64,000 nt of DNA from Acidovorax soli (GTDB lineage: Bacteria; Pseudomonadota; Gammaproteobacteria; Burkholderiales; Burkholderiaceae_C), in NCBI RefSeq assembly GCF_014207955.1, contig NZ_JACHLK010000019.1, positions 1 through 64,000 of the forward strand. Direction: 5' to 3'. Each line of letters begins with the position of its first letter. Within the stretch, counting starts at the first letter, position 1. Of this stretch, positions 7,484-17,053 are shown one piece after another. The notes beneath the pieces were generated by a model. The model ran no database searches, was not told where the DNA came from, and saw only the letters and a program-made list of their open reading frames with translations. The translations under genes and the position numbers were made by a program.

Positions 7484-8836
7484 ATGCACAGCATCTCCTC
7501 AGAGAAAGTCGTCGATCTGCTGCTCGACGCCATCTGCATCGTGGACCCCGACAGCCGGGTGCTGTTCGTGAGCCCGGCGTTCGAACGCATCTTCGGTTAC
7601 CGGCCCGATGAAGCCGTGGGCCTGCGCATGCTGGACCTGGTGCACCCCGAGGACCGCGGCACCACCGAACGCCAGGCCCAGGCCATCATGCGGGGTGAGC
7701 TGCAGCTGCATTTCGAGAACCGCTACGTGCGCAAGGATGGCGGCATCGCACACATCCGCTGGACCGCCCGCTGGCTCGAAGAACGCCAGGTGCGCCTGGC
7801 CGTGGCCCATGACATCACCGAGCGCAAGAACACCGAGTCCATGCAGGCGGCCATCTACGCCATCTCGGAGGCGGCCCATACCGCCAAGGACCTCGGGGCG
7901 CTGTTCGAGCAGGTGCACCAGATCATCGGCCAGCTGCTGGCGGCAGCAAACTTCTCCGTGGTGCTGTACGACGCCGACACGCAGCAGCTGAGCTACCCCT
8001 ACCACGTCGATGAACACCATCCCTGCCCGGGCACCCGGCCGCTCGCCGACGATGCGCTGTGCGCCCAGGTCGTCCGCACGGCACAGCCGCTGCTGCGCAC
8101 GCCCAGCGCCGGTGCCCCGGACCATGTGGTCGGGCGCGTACCGCTGTACTGGCTGGGGGTGCCGCTGCTGGCCCGCGATGGCCCCATCGGTGCGCTGGTG
8201 TTGCAGGGCTATGCCGCGCACGCGCCCTACACCGACCGGGACAAGGAGCTGCTGCAGTTCGTCTCCACCCAGGTGGCGGCCGCCATCGAGCGCAAGCAGA
8301 TGCACCAGCGGCTGGCCCACATGGCGCAGTACGACCAGCTCACCCAGTTGCCCAACCGCCAGTTGCTGCGCGACCGGCTCAAGACCGCGCTGGCCCGCGC
8401 CCGGCGCGAGCAGGGCCTGCTGGCCCTGCTGTTCATCGACCTGGACCGCTTCAAGGACGTGAACGACACCCTGGGCCATGCCATGGGCGACCTGCTGCTG
8501 CAGGCCGTGGCCCAGCGCCTGCTGCAGTGCGTGCGGGGATCAGACACGGTGGCGCGCATCGGCGGCGACGAGTTCGTGGTGCTGCTGGAGGGGTGCCAGG
8601 CACGGGAACATGCCTGCACGGTGGCCACCAAGATCCTCGCGGCCTTCGGCCCCGCGTTCGACCTGGCCGGCCTGCCGGTTCCCATGCAGCCGAGCATCGG
8701 CATGGCGCTCTACCCCGAGCATGGCGAGGCGGAAGACGTGCTGCTCGGCCACGCGGATGCGGCCATGTATGTCTCCAAGAAGAACGGCGGCAACCGGGTG
8801 CACACGGCAGCACCGCCGCAGGGCCCGGCCGGCTGA
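7484..8836 (+). CDS. diguanylate cyclase with PAS and GAF sensor domains
   Basis: 450 residues. A PAS domain comes first (VVDLLLDAICIVDPDSRVLFVS...; residues 8-120), then a GAF-like domain (about 125-280), then a GGDEF domain. The active-site motif is an intact GGDEF (residues about 360-365), preceded five residues earlier by an RxxD product-inhibition site (RGSD). No EAL domain and no membrane segment are seen, so it is a cytosolic c-di-GMP synthase that responds to an unknown small-molecule signal. The chosen ATG (MHSISSEKVVDL) begins directly before the PAS domain; upstream in-frame sequence runs antisense through the iron operon and is not coding. Confidence 0.92.
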   Translation: MHSISSEKVVDLLLDAICIVDPDSRVLFVSPAFERIFGYRPDEAVGLRMLDLVHPEDRGTTERQAQAIMRGELQLHFENRYVRKDGGIAHIRWTARWLEERQVRLAVAHDITERKNTESMQAAIYAISEAAHTAKDLGALFEQVHQIIGQLLAAANFSVVLYDADTQQLSYPYHVDEHHPCPGTRPLADDALCAQVVRTAQPLLRTPSAGAPDHVVGRVPLYWLGVPLLARDGPIGALVLQGYAAHAPYTDRDKELLQFVSTQVAAAIERKQMHQRLAHMAQYDQLTQLPNRQLLRDRLKTALARARREQGLLALLFIDLDRFKDVNDTLGHAMGDLLLQAVAQRLLQCVRGSDTVARIGGDEFVVLLEGCQAREHACTVATKILAAFGPAFDLAGLPVPMQPSIGMALYPEHGEAEDVLLGHADAAMYVSKKNGGNRVHTAAPPQGPAG

Positions 8837-8867
8837 CAGCCCTCCCCCTGGCGGCAGATCCTCCAGA

Positions 8868-9143
8868 ATGGAGGGCATGCAGCCCCCCATCGAACGCCCG
8901 CCAACGCCACCGGCCAGACGCAACCCGGTACTGCGGCTGCTGGGCCATCTCGCCTGGGTGGTCCCTGCGGGGCCGGTGCTCACGCTGCTGCTGGACCCCT
9001 TCTGGAGCTGGCTGGAAACGGCCACGGGCTGGGAGTCCATCGGCCACTCGGGGCCTGCGGGATGGTGCTTTCTGGCGGTGTGGGCGGGCCTGCTGGCCCT
9101 GGCCGGGCTGCTGTCCCTGCTGGCGCACCGCGGGAAGGGCTGA
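8868..9143 (+). CDS. small membrane protein of unknown function
   Basis: 91 residues with two hydrophobic segments (LLGHLAWVVPAGPVLTLLL and WCFLAVWAGLLALAGLLSLL). The family is not recognised. Two start codons are possible, at 8868 and 8877, and neither has a clear ribosome-binding site. Its stop overlaps the start of the grpB-like gene as TGATG, which favours it being translated and coupled to that gene. Confidence 0.6.
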   Translation: MEGMQPPIERPPTPPARRNPVLRLLGHLAWVVPAGPVLTLLLDPFWSWLETATGWESIGHSGPAGWCFLAVWAGLLALAGLLSLLAHRGKG

Positions 9144-9667
9144 TGGCAAGCTCCCCCGCTCCATTGGCCGACGCATGGGTCGAGATCGTGGAATACGATC
9201 CCGGATGGCCTGCCCTTTTCGATGCCGAGCGCCTGCTGCTGCAAGCGGCCCTGGCGCCCTGGCTGGCGGGGCCGGTGGAGCACATCGGCAGCACGGCCGT
9301 GCCAGGGCTGCCCGCCAAGCCCGTCATCGACATCATGGCGCCGGTGCACTCGCTGACCGGGTCCATGCAAGCCATCTCCGCAGTGGCCCCATGGGACTAC
9401 CTGTACGCCCCCTACAAGCCGGAGCAGATGCACTGGTTCTGCAAGCCCAGCCCGGCCCACCGCACGCACCACCTGCACCTGGTGCCGTTGGGCAGCGCCC
9501 TGTGGCACCAGCGCCTGGCCTTTCGCGACGCGCTGCGCGGCAGTGCCGAGCTGGCCGCCGGCTATGCGGCGCTCAAGCGCCAGCTGGCGCTGCGGTACCG
9601 GCATGACCGCGAGGCCTACACCGAGGCCAAGGGGCCATTCATCGCAGCGGTGCTGGCAAGGGCGTAA
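9143..9667 (+). CDS. GrpB family protein (nucleotidyltransferase-fold, UPF0157)
   Basis: 174 residues with the GrpB signature: VEIVEYDPGWP at the start and HIGSTAVPGLPAKPVIDIM in the middle, which corresponds to the GS...DxD motif of nucleotidyltransferase folds. The carboxyl half holds HHLHLVPLGS. The biochemical role of most GrpB proteins is unproven. Its ATG overlaps the preceding stop (TGATG), and a purine-rich GGGAAGGG lies just upstream. Confidence 0.88.
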   Translation: MASSPAPLADAWVEIVEYDPGWPALFDAERLLLQAALAPWLAGPVEHIGSTAVPGLPAKPVIDIMAPVHSLTGSMQAISAVAPWDYLYAPYKPEQMHWFCKPSPAHRTHHLHLVPLGSALWHQRLAFRDALRGSAELAAGYAALKRQLALRYRHDREAYTEAKGPFIAAVLARA

Positions 9668-9756
9668 TCCCCTCGGCCTGCATGGCCTGCAGGGAAGTCG
9701 CCGCACAATCGGACCACTACAACCAATCCCGGGGCCCCACGCCCTGTTCGTCCGCC

Positions 9757-10224
9757 ATGCTCTACGCCGCGCTCAAGTTCGTCCATGTCCTGTCCCTCAT
9801 CGTCTGGATCGGCGGCATGGTGTTTGCCCATTTCTTCCTGCGCCCGGCCACCCTGTCGCTGGAGCCTCCGCAGCGCCTCAAGCTGATGCACGACGTGCTG
9901 CAGCGCTTTTTTGCCGCCGTATCGGTGGCCGTGGTGCTGGTGCTGGGCTCGGGCCTGTGGATGATCGGCAATGTGGCCAAGGCCGCGGCCCAGTCGGGCG
10001 GGCGCTTTGCCATGCCGCTGTCGTGGACCCTGATGGCCACCATCGGCCTGGTGATGATGGCGATCTTCGGCCACATCCGCTTTGCGCTGTACAAGCGGCT
10101 GCGCGTGGCCGTGGCGGCCTCGGACTGGGCCGCGGGCGGCAAGGCGCTGGCGTCCATCCGCACCCTGGTGGGCGTGAACCTGGCGCTGGGCGTGCTGACC
10201 GTGGCGATCGTGTTCCTGCTGTAA
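9757..10224 (+). CDS. CopD-type four-helix membrane protein
   Basis: 155 residues with four predicted membrane helices. The first contains KFVHVLSLIVWIGGMVFAHFF, typical of CopD/DUF2269-like integral membrane proteins with conserved histidines (H in FVHVLS, H in FAHFF, H in FGHIRF) that could bind haem or metal. No copper genes are adjacent, so a role in copper handling is not supported by context. The next gene starts 9 bases later and may be in the same transcript. Confidence 0.8.
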   Translation: MLYAALKFVHVLSLIVWIGGMVFAHFFLRPATLSLEPPQRLKLMHDVLQRFFAAVSVAVVLVLGSGLWMIGNVAKAAAQSGGRFAMPLSWTLMATIGLVMMAIFGHIRFALYKRLRVAVAASDWAAGGKALASIRTLVGVNLALGVLTVAIVFLL

Positions 10225-10233
10225 TCTGTACCC

Positions 10234-10920
10234 ATGGTCCTGCCCCGCACCCTGCTGCGCGTCGCCCTCGCGTTCACCGTGGGCGGCCTGCTGGCGGCGG
10301 GCATCGTGGGGTGGATGGCACGCGAGCGGGTGGCCCTGCTGCAAAGCGAGGTCCGCACGCAAAGCCAGGAGCTCCTGGGCTACACGCGCTACACCAGCTA
10401 CCTGACGGTGGGCAAGCAGTCGCTGGCCGAGCAGATGAAGCTGCTGTCGGCCACCGTGGTGCGCGAGGAAGGCAGCACGCAGATCATCGAGAAGTCGGTG
10501 CTGGGCCTGGCCTCCACCGGCGTGGTGGCCGTGACCTACACGGCCGAGTACGCCTTCGGCTTTGACCTGGCACCCGGCCAGTACGACCTCAAGGCGACGG
10601 ACAAGGGCATCGAGGTGCACGTGAACCCGCCCCGGCTGGTGGCCACCCCGGCCGTCACGCAGTTGCGCCACCGCGTGGTCGCCGGCGGCCTGCTCACCGA
10701 TGAGAAGGCTGCCATCATCCGCCTGCAGGAAGAAGCCGCCAGGCGCGCCCAGCAGCAAGGCCAGGCCATGGCCTCCGAGCCGGCGGTGATGGCGCTGTGC
10801 GAGAAGAGCCTGACGGCGTTTCTCTACGCCTTCCTGGAAAAGCAGCCCGGCGTCAAAAGCGTGCCGCGCATCACGGTGGTCTACCGCCAGCCGCCCAAGG
10901 CCGCCTCCACGGCGCAGTAG
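10234..10920 (+). CDS. DUF4230-like membrane-anchored protein
   Basis: 228 residues with a single N-terminal membrane helix (VALAFTVGGLLAAGIVGWMA) followed by a soluble domain. The body (LLSATVVREEGSTQIIEK..., VAVTYTAEYAFGFDL, EVHVNPPRL) resembles DUF4230 proteins of unknown function. A C-terminal helix rich in alanine and glutamine could form a coiled coil. It follows the CopD-like gene by 9 bases. The family call is from memory of the pattern and is moderately secure. Confidence 0.65.
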   Translation: MVLPRTLLRVALAFTVGGLLAAGIVGWMARERVALLQSEVRTQSQELLGYTRYTSYLTVGKQSLAEQMKLLSATVVREEGSTQIIEKSVLGLASTGVVAVTYTAEYAFGFDLAPGQYDLKATDKGIEVHVNPPRLVATPAVTQLRHRVVAGGLLTDEKAAIIRLQEEAARRAQQQGQAMASEPAVMALCEKSLTAFLYAFLEKQPGVKSVPRITVVYRQPPKAASTAQ

Positions 10921-10932
10921 GCGGCTGCCCAC

Positions 10933-12207
10933 TCAAGGGGCGAGCAGGTGCAGCGAATGCGCGGCCTGCAGCACCAGCAGGGCCGACAGCAGTGCGGGCG
11001 GCATCACGACCAGCCCGAGCTTGAGGAACTGCCAGGCCCCCACATGCAGGCCCTCGCGCCGCAGCGCCGACAGCCACAGGATGGTGGCCAGGGAGCCCGT
11101 GACCGAGAGGTTGGGCCCCAGGTCGATGCCGATCAGCGCTGCCGCGCGCACGGTGCCCGATGCAGCGGCGGCATCCAGCGAGGCCCCGGCCAGCAGGCCC
11201 GCCGGCAGGTTGTTGACCAGGTTGGTCGCCACGCCCAGCAGGGCCCCGAGCACAGTGCCGGCGCCTTGCGGCCAGGCGGCAGCGGCGCTGCGCAGGCTGG
11301 CGGCCAGCAGGCCCACCACTCCCGTGTGTTCCAGCGCCTGGACAAAGATGAACAGCCCCGCCACCAGCGGCAGCACATCCCAGGACACGGAACGCAGCGC
11401 CTGCCAGGGCGCCCGGCCGCAGGCAAAGGCCAGCAGCGCCAGCGTGCCCAGCGCTGCACCCAGCGTGGGCCAGCCCAGCGGGATGCGCAGCCAGGCGCAG
11501 CCCACCAGCACCAGCACCGACACCGCCAGCCCCCCGGCGGCCACGCGCCCGCCCAGGCCCAGCGGGTGCTCGGGCACCGTGCTGGCAATGGTCTCGGGGA
11601 TGGTGCTGCGCAGGATGTAGCGCAAAGCCAGGTAGGTGGCAGCGATGGAAGCCAGCGAGGGCAGCGCGAACAGCGCCAGCCAGTGCGCGAGAGACGGCAT
11701 GCCACTGCCCCAGACCACCAGGTTGGCCGGGTTGGAGATGGGCAGCACGAAGCTCGCCGCATTGGCGATGAAGGCGCAGATGAACAGATAAGGCAAGGGC
11801 GAGGCCCCGACCGCGCGCGCCACGGCAAACACGGCCGGGGTGAGCACCACGGCCGTGGCATCGTTGGACAGGAACACCGTGACCAGGGTGCCCACCGCAT
11901 AGACCCAGGCGAACAGGCGCCGGCCCGAGCCCCGGGCCTGCTTCGCGGCCAGGGTGGCCAGCCAGTCGAACACGCCCTCGCGCCGCGCCAGCTCGGACAA
12001 CAGCATCATGCCGGCCAGGAACAGGTAGACGTCGTGCCCGCGCATCACGCCTTCCCAGGCTTGCGCCGGGCTGATGAAGCCCAGGGCCAGCAGCGCCAGC
12101 GCGCCGGCCACGGCCCAGACCGCCTCGGGTAGGCGGAAGGGGCGCACGATCACGGCGGCGGTGGCCACGCCGATGATGGCCCAGGTCCAGGGGGCTGCGG
12201 CGGTCAT
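10933..12207 (-). CDS. ArsB/NhaD-type anion or arsenite permease
   Basis: 424 residues and about 11-12 membrane helices, the size and hydropathy of the ArsB/CitMHS ion transporter superfamily. Supporting motifs are VFLSNDATAVVLTP, LPISNPANLVVWG and VATNLVNNLPAGLLAG, the paired half-site loops of this fold. No arsR or arsC gene is nearby, so arsenite efflux is only one possibility; sodium/proton exchange or carboxylate transport are others. The ATG giving MTAAAPWTWAIIG was chosen; an in-frame upstream start would add 18-38 residues without family features. It converges on the DUF4230-like gene with 12 bases between. Confidence 0.85.
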   Translation of the reverse strand: MTAAAPWTWAIIGVATAAVIVRPFRLPEAVWAVAGALALLALGFISPAQAWEGVMRGHDVYLFLAGMMLLSELARREGVFDWLATLAAKQARGSGRRLFAWVYAVGTLVTVFLSNDATAVVLTPAVFAVARAVGASPLPYLFICAFIANAASFVLPISNPANLVVWGSGMPSLAHWLALFALPSLASIAATYLALRYILRSTIPETIASTVPEHPLGLGGRVAAGGLAVSVLVLVGCAWLRIPLGWPTLGAALGTLALLAFACGRAPWQALRSVSWDVLPLVAGLFIFVQALEHTGVVGLLAASLRSAAAAWPQGAGTVLGALLGVATNLVNNLPAGLLAGASLDAAAASGTVRAAALIGIDLGPNLSVTGSLATILWLSALRREGLHVGAWQFLKLGLVVMPPALLSALLVLQAAHSLHLLAP

Positions 12208-12407
12208 GCGGCGGCGCGCCCGGCGGGGCAGGTCAGGTAACGGAAGATCGCAGCAGTTACGAAGCAGCATTGCATGGGGGCGGATTCTATGCAGTGCCGA
12301 GACGGGGTCGCCCCCCCTCAATGCCCCTCTTGGTGCGGCGGGTCACAAGGCGGGCTTACCATGTGGTCAAAAGGGCGCGCCCGCAAGCGCCTCCCTTTCT
12401 AGGAGCA

Positions 12408-14273
<1,866 letters not shown>

Positions 14274-14380
14274 CAAGCGCGAGCGGCTGTGTCGCACAGG
14301 CGGCTGCTTGCCCAGGCTGTGCGCCCTAACGTGCAGGACACCGCGGCGATACCGGCCGCGCCCTCATCGGAGACCCCTGC

Positions 14381-14707
14381 ATGATCAAGATCACCGCCCT
14401 GTACCGCTGGCACGAAGGCGCCCGCTTTGACCACGACTACTACCATGGCGAGCACATGCGCATTGCGCGCGAGGCCCTGGGCCCGCTGGGCCTGGTGCGG
14501 CTGGAGAGCGACCGCGTGATGTACCCCGGCCCACCGCGCCCGGGCCAGGTGGTGGCGCTGACGAATGCCTTCTTCGAGACGGTGGAGCAGGCCCAGGCGG
14601 CGGCGCAGAAGACCGCCCCTGTGCTGACGGCCGACGTGCCCAACTACACCGACATCCAACCCGACTCGTACATGGCGAAGATGAAGGCACACCCCCTGGC
14701 GGGCTGA
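14381..14707 (+). CDS. EthD family protein
   Basis: 108 residues, the size of EthD-type ferredoxin-fold (dimeric alpha-beta barrel) proteins. The pattern MIKITALYRWHEGARFDHDYYHGEHMRIARE with its conserved HxxYxHGEH-like core and later DVPNYTDIQPDSYMAKM is typical. EthD proteins are small accessory or lyase-like factors in degradation pathways; the role here is unknown. It stands alone on the plus strand and converges with the cytochrome genes with two bases between stop codons. Confidence 0.85.
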   Translation: MIKITALYRWHEGARFDHDYYHGEHMRIAREALGPLGLVRLESDRVMYPGPPRPGQVVALTNAFFETVEQAQAAAQKTAPVLTADVPNYTDIQPDSYMAKMKAHPLAG

Positions 14708-14709
14708 GC

Positions 14710-15996
14710 CTACATCCCGCGCCGTTCCTTGGCGCGGTAGACCTCGATGGCGCCGACGGTGCTCGCCCGGTTGCCCCAGCTGTTGCGCACGAAGGTGGCG
14801 ACGGCGGCCACGTCCTCGTCGCTCAGCACGTGGCGGAACGGCGGCATGCCATGGGGGCGAGGGTTGCCGGCCGTGGCCGGCAGGTAGCCGCCCTGCAGCA
14901 CCACGCGCACCAGGTTGGTGGTATCGGCCAGCAGCACGGCGCGGTTGCCCGCCAGCGGCGGGAAGGCGCCGGGCTGGCCCTGCCCCTGGTCGCCATGGCA
15001 CTGGGCGCACTGCTGCTCGTACACCTTGGCGCCGCGTGCCATCGCCGAGTCAGCGGGCAGCGTCGCAGGCGGCAATTCCACCGTGTGCTGCGGCAGATCC
15101 TGCAGGTAGACGGCCATGGCGCGCGCATCGGCATCGGTGAGGTACTGGGTGCTGCGGAACACCACCTCGGCCATGGGGCCCATGACCGAGCCATGCGGCG
15201 CCGTGCCGGTTTTGAGCAGGGCCACCACGTCCTGCACGGGCCACTCCTTCACGCCGGCCTCGGCCGCGGCATTGAGCGCCGGGGCATACCAGTTCTGCAC
15301 CGGAATCAGGCCGCCACTGAAGGCCTGGGCATCCGAGGTGGCGCCCAGGGCATTGCGCGGTGTATGGCAGGCCGTGCAATGGCCCAGGCCGTTGACCAGG
15401 TAGGCGCCGCGGTTGTACTCGGCCGTCTGCAAGGATGCCACCACAGGCTCGCCCGGTGCAAAGAACAGCGCCCGCCATACGGCCAGAGCGGCCTGTGTGC
15501 TGTACGGAAAGCGCAGCGCGTGCGGCCGGTTGGCCTCGCCCACCGCGGGCTGGCTCTGCAGGTAGGCGTAGATGGCGTCGGAATCTTCGCGCGTGACCTG
15601 GGTGTAATTGGGGTAGGGAAACGCCGGGTACAGCAGGCGCCCGTCGCGCGAGCGGCCGTGGTGCATGGCACGCCAGAATTCGGCCGATGACCATTGGCCG
15701 ATGCCATGGGCCTTGTCGGGCGTGAGGTTGGAGCTGTGCACCACGCCAAACGGCGTCTCGATGCCTCGCCCGCCGGCAAACGCCGCCCCGCCCTGCGTGG
15801 TGTGGCAGGCCATGCAGTTGCCCACGCGCGCCAGGTATTCGCCGCGGGCCACCAGCTCGGGGGTGGAGGCAACGGTCTCAGGGGCCGTGGGCAGCGGCTC
15901 CTCGCCACGCAGGTTCAAGGTGACCACCGCAGCAGCGGCAATGCCCAGCGCAGCCAGGGAGGAAGAGATCGTCCAGAGGATGGTTCGTGCGTTCAT
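14710..15996 (-). CDS. triheme cytochrome c, dehydrogenase electron-transfer subunit type
   Basis: 428 residues with an N-terminal membrane anchor or signal (TILWTISSSLAALGIAAAAVV) and three CxxCH haem sites: CMACH (61-65), CTACH (207-211) and CAQCH (330-334). The layout is that of the cytochrome subunit of membrane alcohol, gluconate, sorbitol or aldehyde dehydrogenases, which passes electrons to the quinone pool. No flavin, PQQ or molybdenum catalytic subunit is beside it, only a second cytochrome 10 bases upstream, so its redox partner must be elsewhere. Confidence 0.92.
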   Translation of the reverse strand: MNARTILWTISSSLAALGIAAAAVVTLNLRGEEPLPTAPETVASTPELVARGEYLARVGNCMACHTTQGGAAFAGGRGIETPFGVVHSSNLTPDKAHGIGQWSSAEFWRAMHHGRSRDGRLLYPAFPYPNYTQVTREDSDAIYAYLQSQPAVGEANRPHALRFPYSTQAALAVWRALFFAPGEPVVASLQTAEYNRGAYLVNGLGHCTACHTPRNALGATSDAQAFSGGLIPVQNWYAPALNAAAEAGVKEWPVQDVVALLKTGTAPHGSVMGPMAEVVFRSTQYLTDADARAMAVYLQDLPQHTVELPPATLPADSAMARGAKVYEQQCAQCHGDQGQGQPGAFPPLAGNRAVLLADTTNLVRVVLQGGYLPATAGNPRPHGMPPFRHVLSDEDVAAVATFVRNSWGNRASTVGAIEVYRAKERRGM

Positions 15997-16006
15997 GCCA
16001 TGCCCT

Positions 16007-16768
16007 TCAGCGCCCGGCCACGGGTACGCCGTCCACCCCGCCGCAGCGCATCGGCATGGTGCCGGCCAGGCTGGCGGCCGGCTTGCCGCCACCGGGCACG
16101 GGCTGGGCCGCCAGCCAGGCCGATACGGCACTCACATCGTCGGGCGTGAGCTGGCGCGCGATGTCGGCCATGCAGTCGGGCGCATGGGCGCGGCGTTGGC
16201 CGGTCTTCCAGGCCCCCAGCTGGCTGTTGAGGTAGTCGCGCGGCAGGCCCAGCAGGCCAGGGATGAAGGGGTTGACGCCGGTCATGGCCGGGCCGTGGCA
16301 CTGGACGCAGGCGGGAATATTGCGTGCCGCGTCGCCCTGCTGCACCAGCAGGCGCCCGCGCTCCAGCGTGGCGGGCGGTGCCTGCGGTGCGGGGGGCGGC
16401 GGGTATGGCAGGTCCAGCGCGGCGAAGTGCGCGGCCATCTCGCGCAGGTAGTCGTCGGTCAGATGCTCGATGAGGCTGGTCATCTGCGGGTAGCTGCGCC
16501 GGCCTTCGCGGAAATTGAGCAACTGGTTGGCCAGGTAGCCCGCCGGCTTGCCCGCGATGCGCGGAAAGTAGCCCTCCTGCGTGGCCCGGCCCTCCTTGCC
16601 GTGGCAGGTGACACAGGCCAGCACGCGCGGTGCCATGCCGCTGGAGACAGTGGCGGGGGCCACAGGGGCCGAGGGCGCCGCAGGCTGCGCAACCGCAGCG
16701 CCCAGGCCTGCGGCCAGCCACAGCGGGACAACAAGAGGGCGCAGCAGGCTGCGCAAACGATCGATCAT
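16007..16768 (-). CDS. diheme cytochrome c, c4-like
   Basis: 253 residues with a signal peptide (cleavage after AVAQ, about residue 28) and two haem sites, CVTCH (52-56) and CVQCH (154-158). Phrases such as FPRIAGKPAGYLANQLLNF and IPGLLGLPRDYLNSQLGAW are the two c4-like halves. It is the first gene of a two-cytochrome operon, 10 bases before the triheme partner, and probably passes electrons from that complex to an oxidase. Its promoter region is shared with the divergent MocR regulator, whose probable operator repeats lie 60-97 bases upstream of this start. Confidence 0.92.
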   Translation of the reverse strand: MIDRLRSLLRPLVVPLWLAAGLGAAVAQPAAPSAPVAPATVSSGMAPRVLACVTCHGKEGRATQEGYFPRIAGKPAGYLANQLLNFREGRRSYPQMTSLIEHLTDDYLREMAAHFAALDLPYPPPPAPQAPPATLERGRLLVQQGDAARNIPACVQCHGPAMTGVNPFIPGLLGLPRDYLNSQLGAWKTGQRRAHAPDCMADIARQLTPDDVSAVSAWLAAQPVPGGGKPAASLAGTMPMRCGGVDGVPVAGR

Positions 16769-16827
16769 GGGGATGGCGGCTTCTTTTTTGGGGATGTGAC
16801 GGACTCTACGCCTGGCCCGAAAAACAG

Positions 16828-16865
16828 TACAGATTCAGTTTCAGGCTAAAAATACGGATCAGTTT
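16828..16865. promoter_or_regulatory. direct repeats, candidate MocR operator
   Basis: Two near-identical repeats, TACAGATTCAGTTT (from 16828) and TACGGATCAGTTT (from 16853), are offset by 25 bases. Paired direct repeats of this kind are typical binding sites of MocR/PdxR-type regulators. They lie between the cytochrome operon and the mocR-like gene, directly before the inverted-repeat element. The assignment to this regulator is inferred from position. Confidence 0.5.
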
Positions 16866-16869
16866 GTAT

Positions 16870-17037
16870 GATGGCAACGCTGAACAAGTCTCTCGCGCGC
16901 CGCGCGCCCCGCTTTGGGCGGTCTGCGTCGCAAGCAAATGCTCGCCATAGCACGGGCTATGGCTGCGCTTTGCGCCGGGCAGCCCATCCCAAATCTGGGC
17001 ACGCGCCATCGCGAAGACTGATTCAACGTTGCCCAGA
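16870..17037. mobile_element. MITE-like inverted-repeat element
   Basis: About 168 bp bounded by imperfect terminal inverted repeats of about 27 bp: the left end reads ATGGCAACGCTGAACAAGTC and the right end, read inward, CTGGGCAACGTTGAATCAGT. Inside is a perfect 7-bp dyad (CCATAGC, 4-base loop, GCTATGG) at 16935-16952. It encodes no transposase, so it would be non-autonomous. Both strands can be read as similar short peptides because of the symmetry, a signature of such repeats. No second copy was seen in this window, so mobility is inferred from structure only. Confidence 0.6.
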
Positions 17038-17053
17038 TCAAAATCCTTTCTGT

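Noticed and set aside
10933-12207. Arsenic resistance operon
   Set aside because: Only the permease fits; no arsR, arsC or arsH gene is adjacent, and the fold is shared by carboxylate and sodium transporters.
16868-17053. 62-residue N-terminal extension of the MocR protein
   Set aside because: It is the in-frame reading of the inverted-repeat element, and the opposite strand gives a similar peptide. The GntR domain begins properly at 17054.
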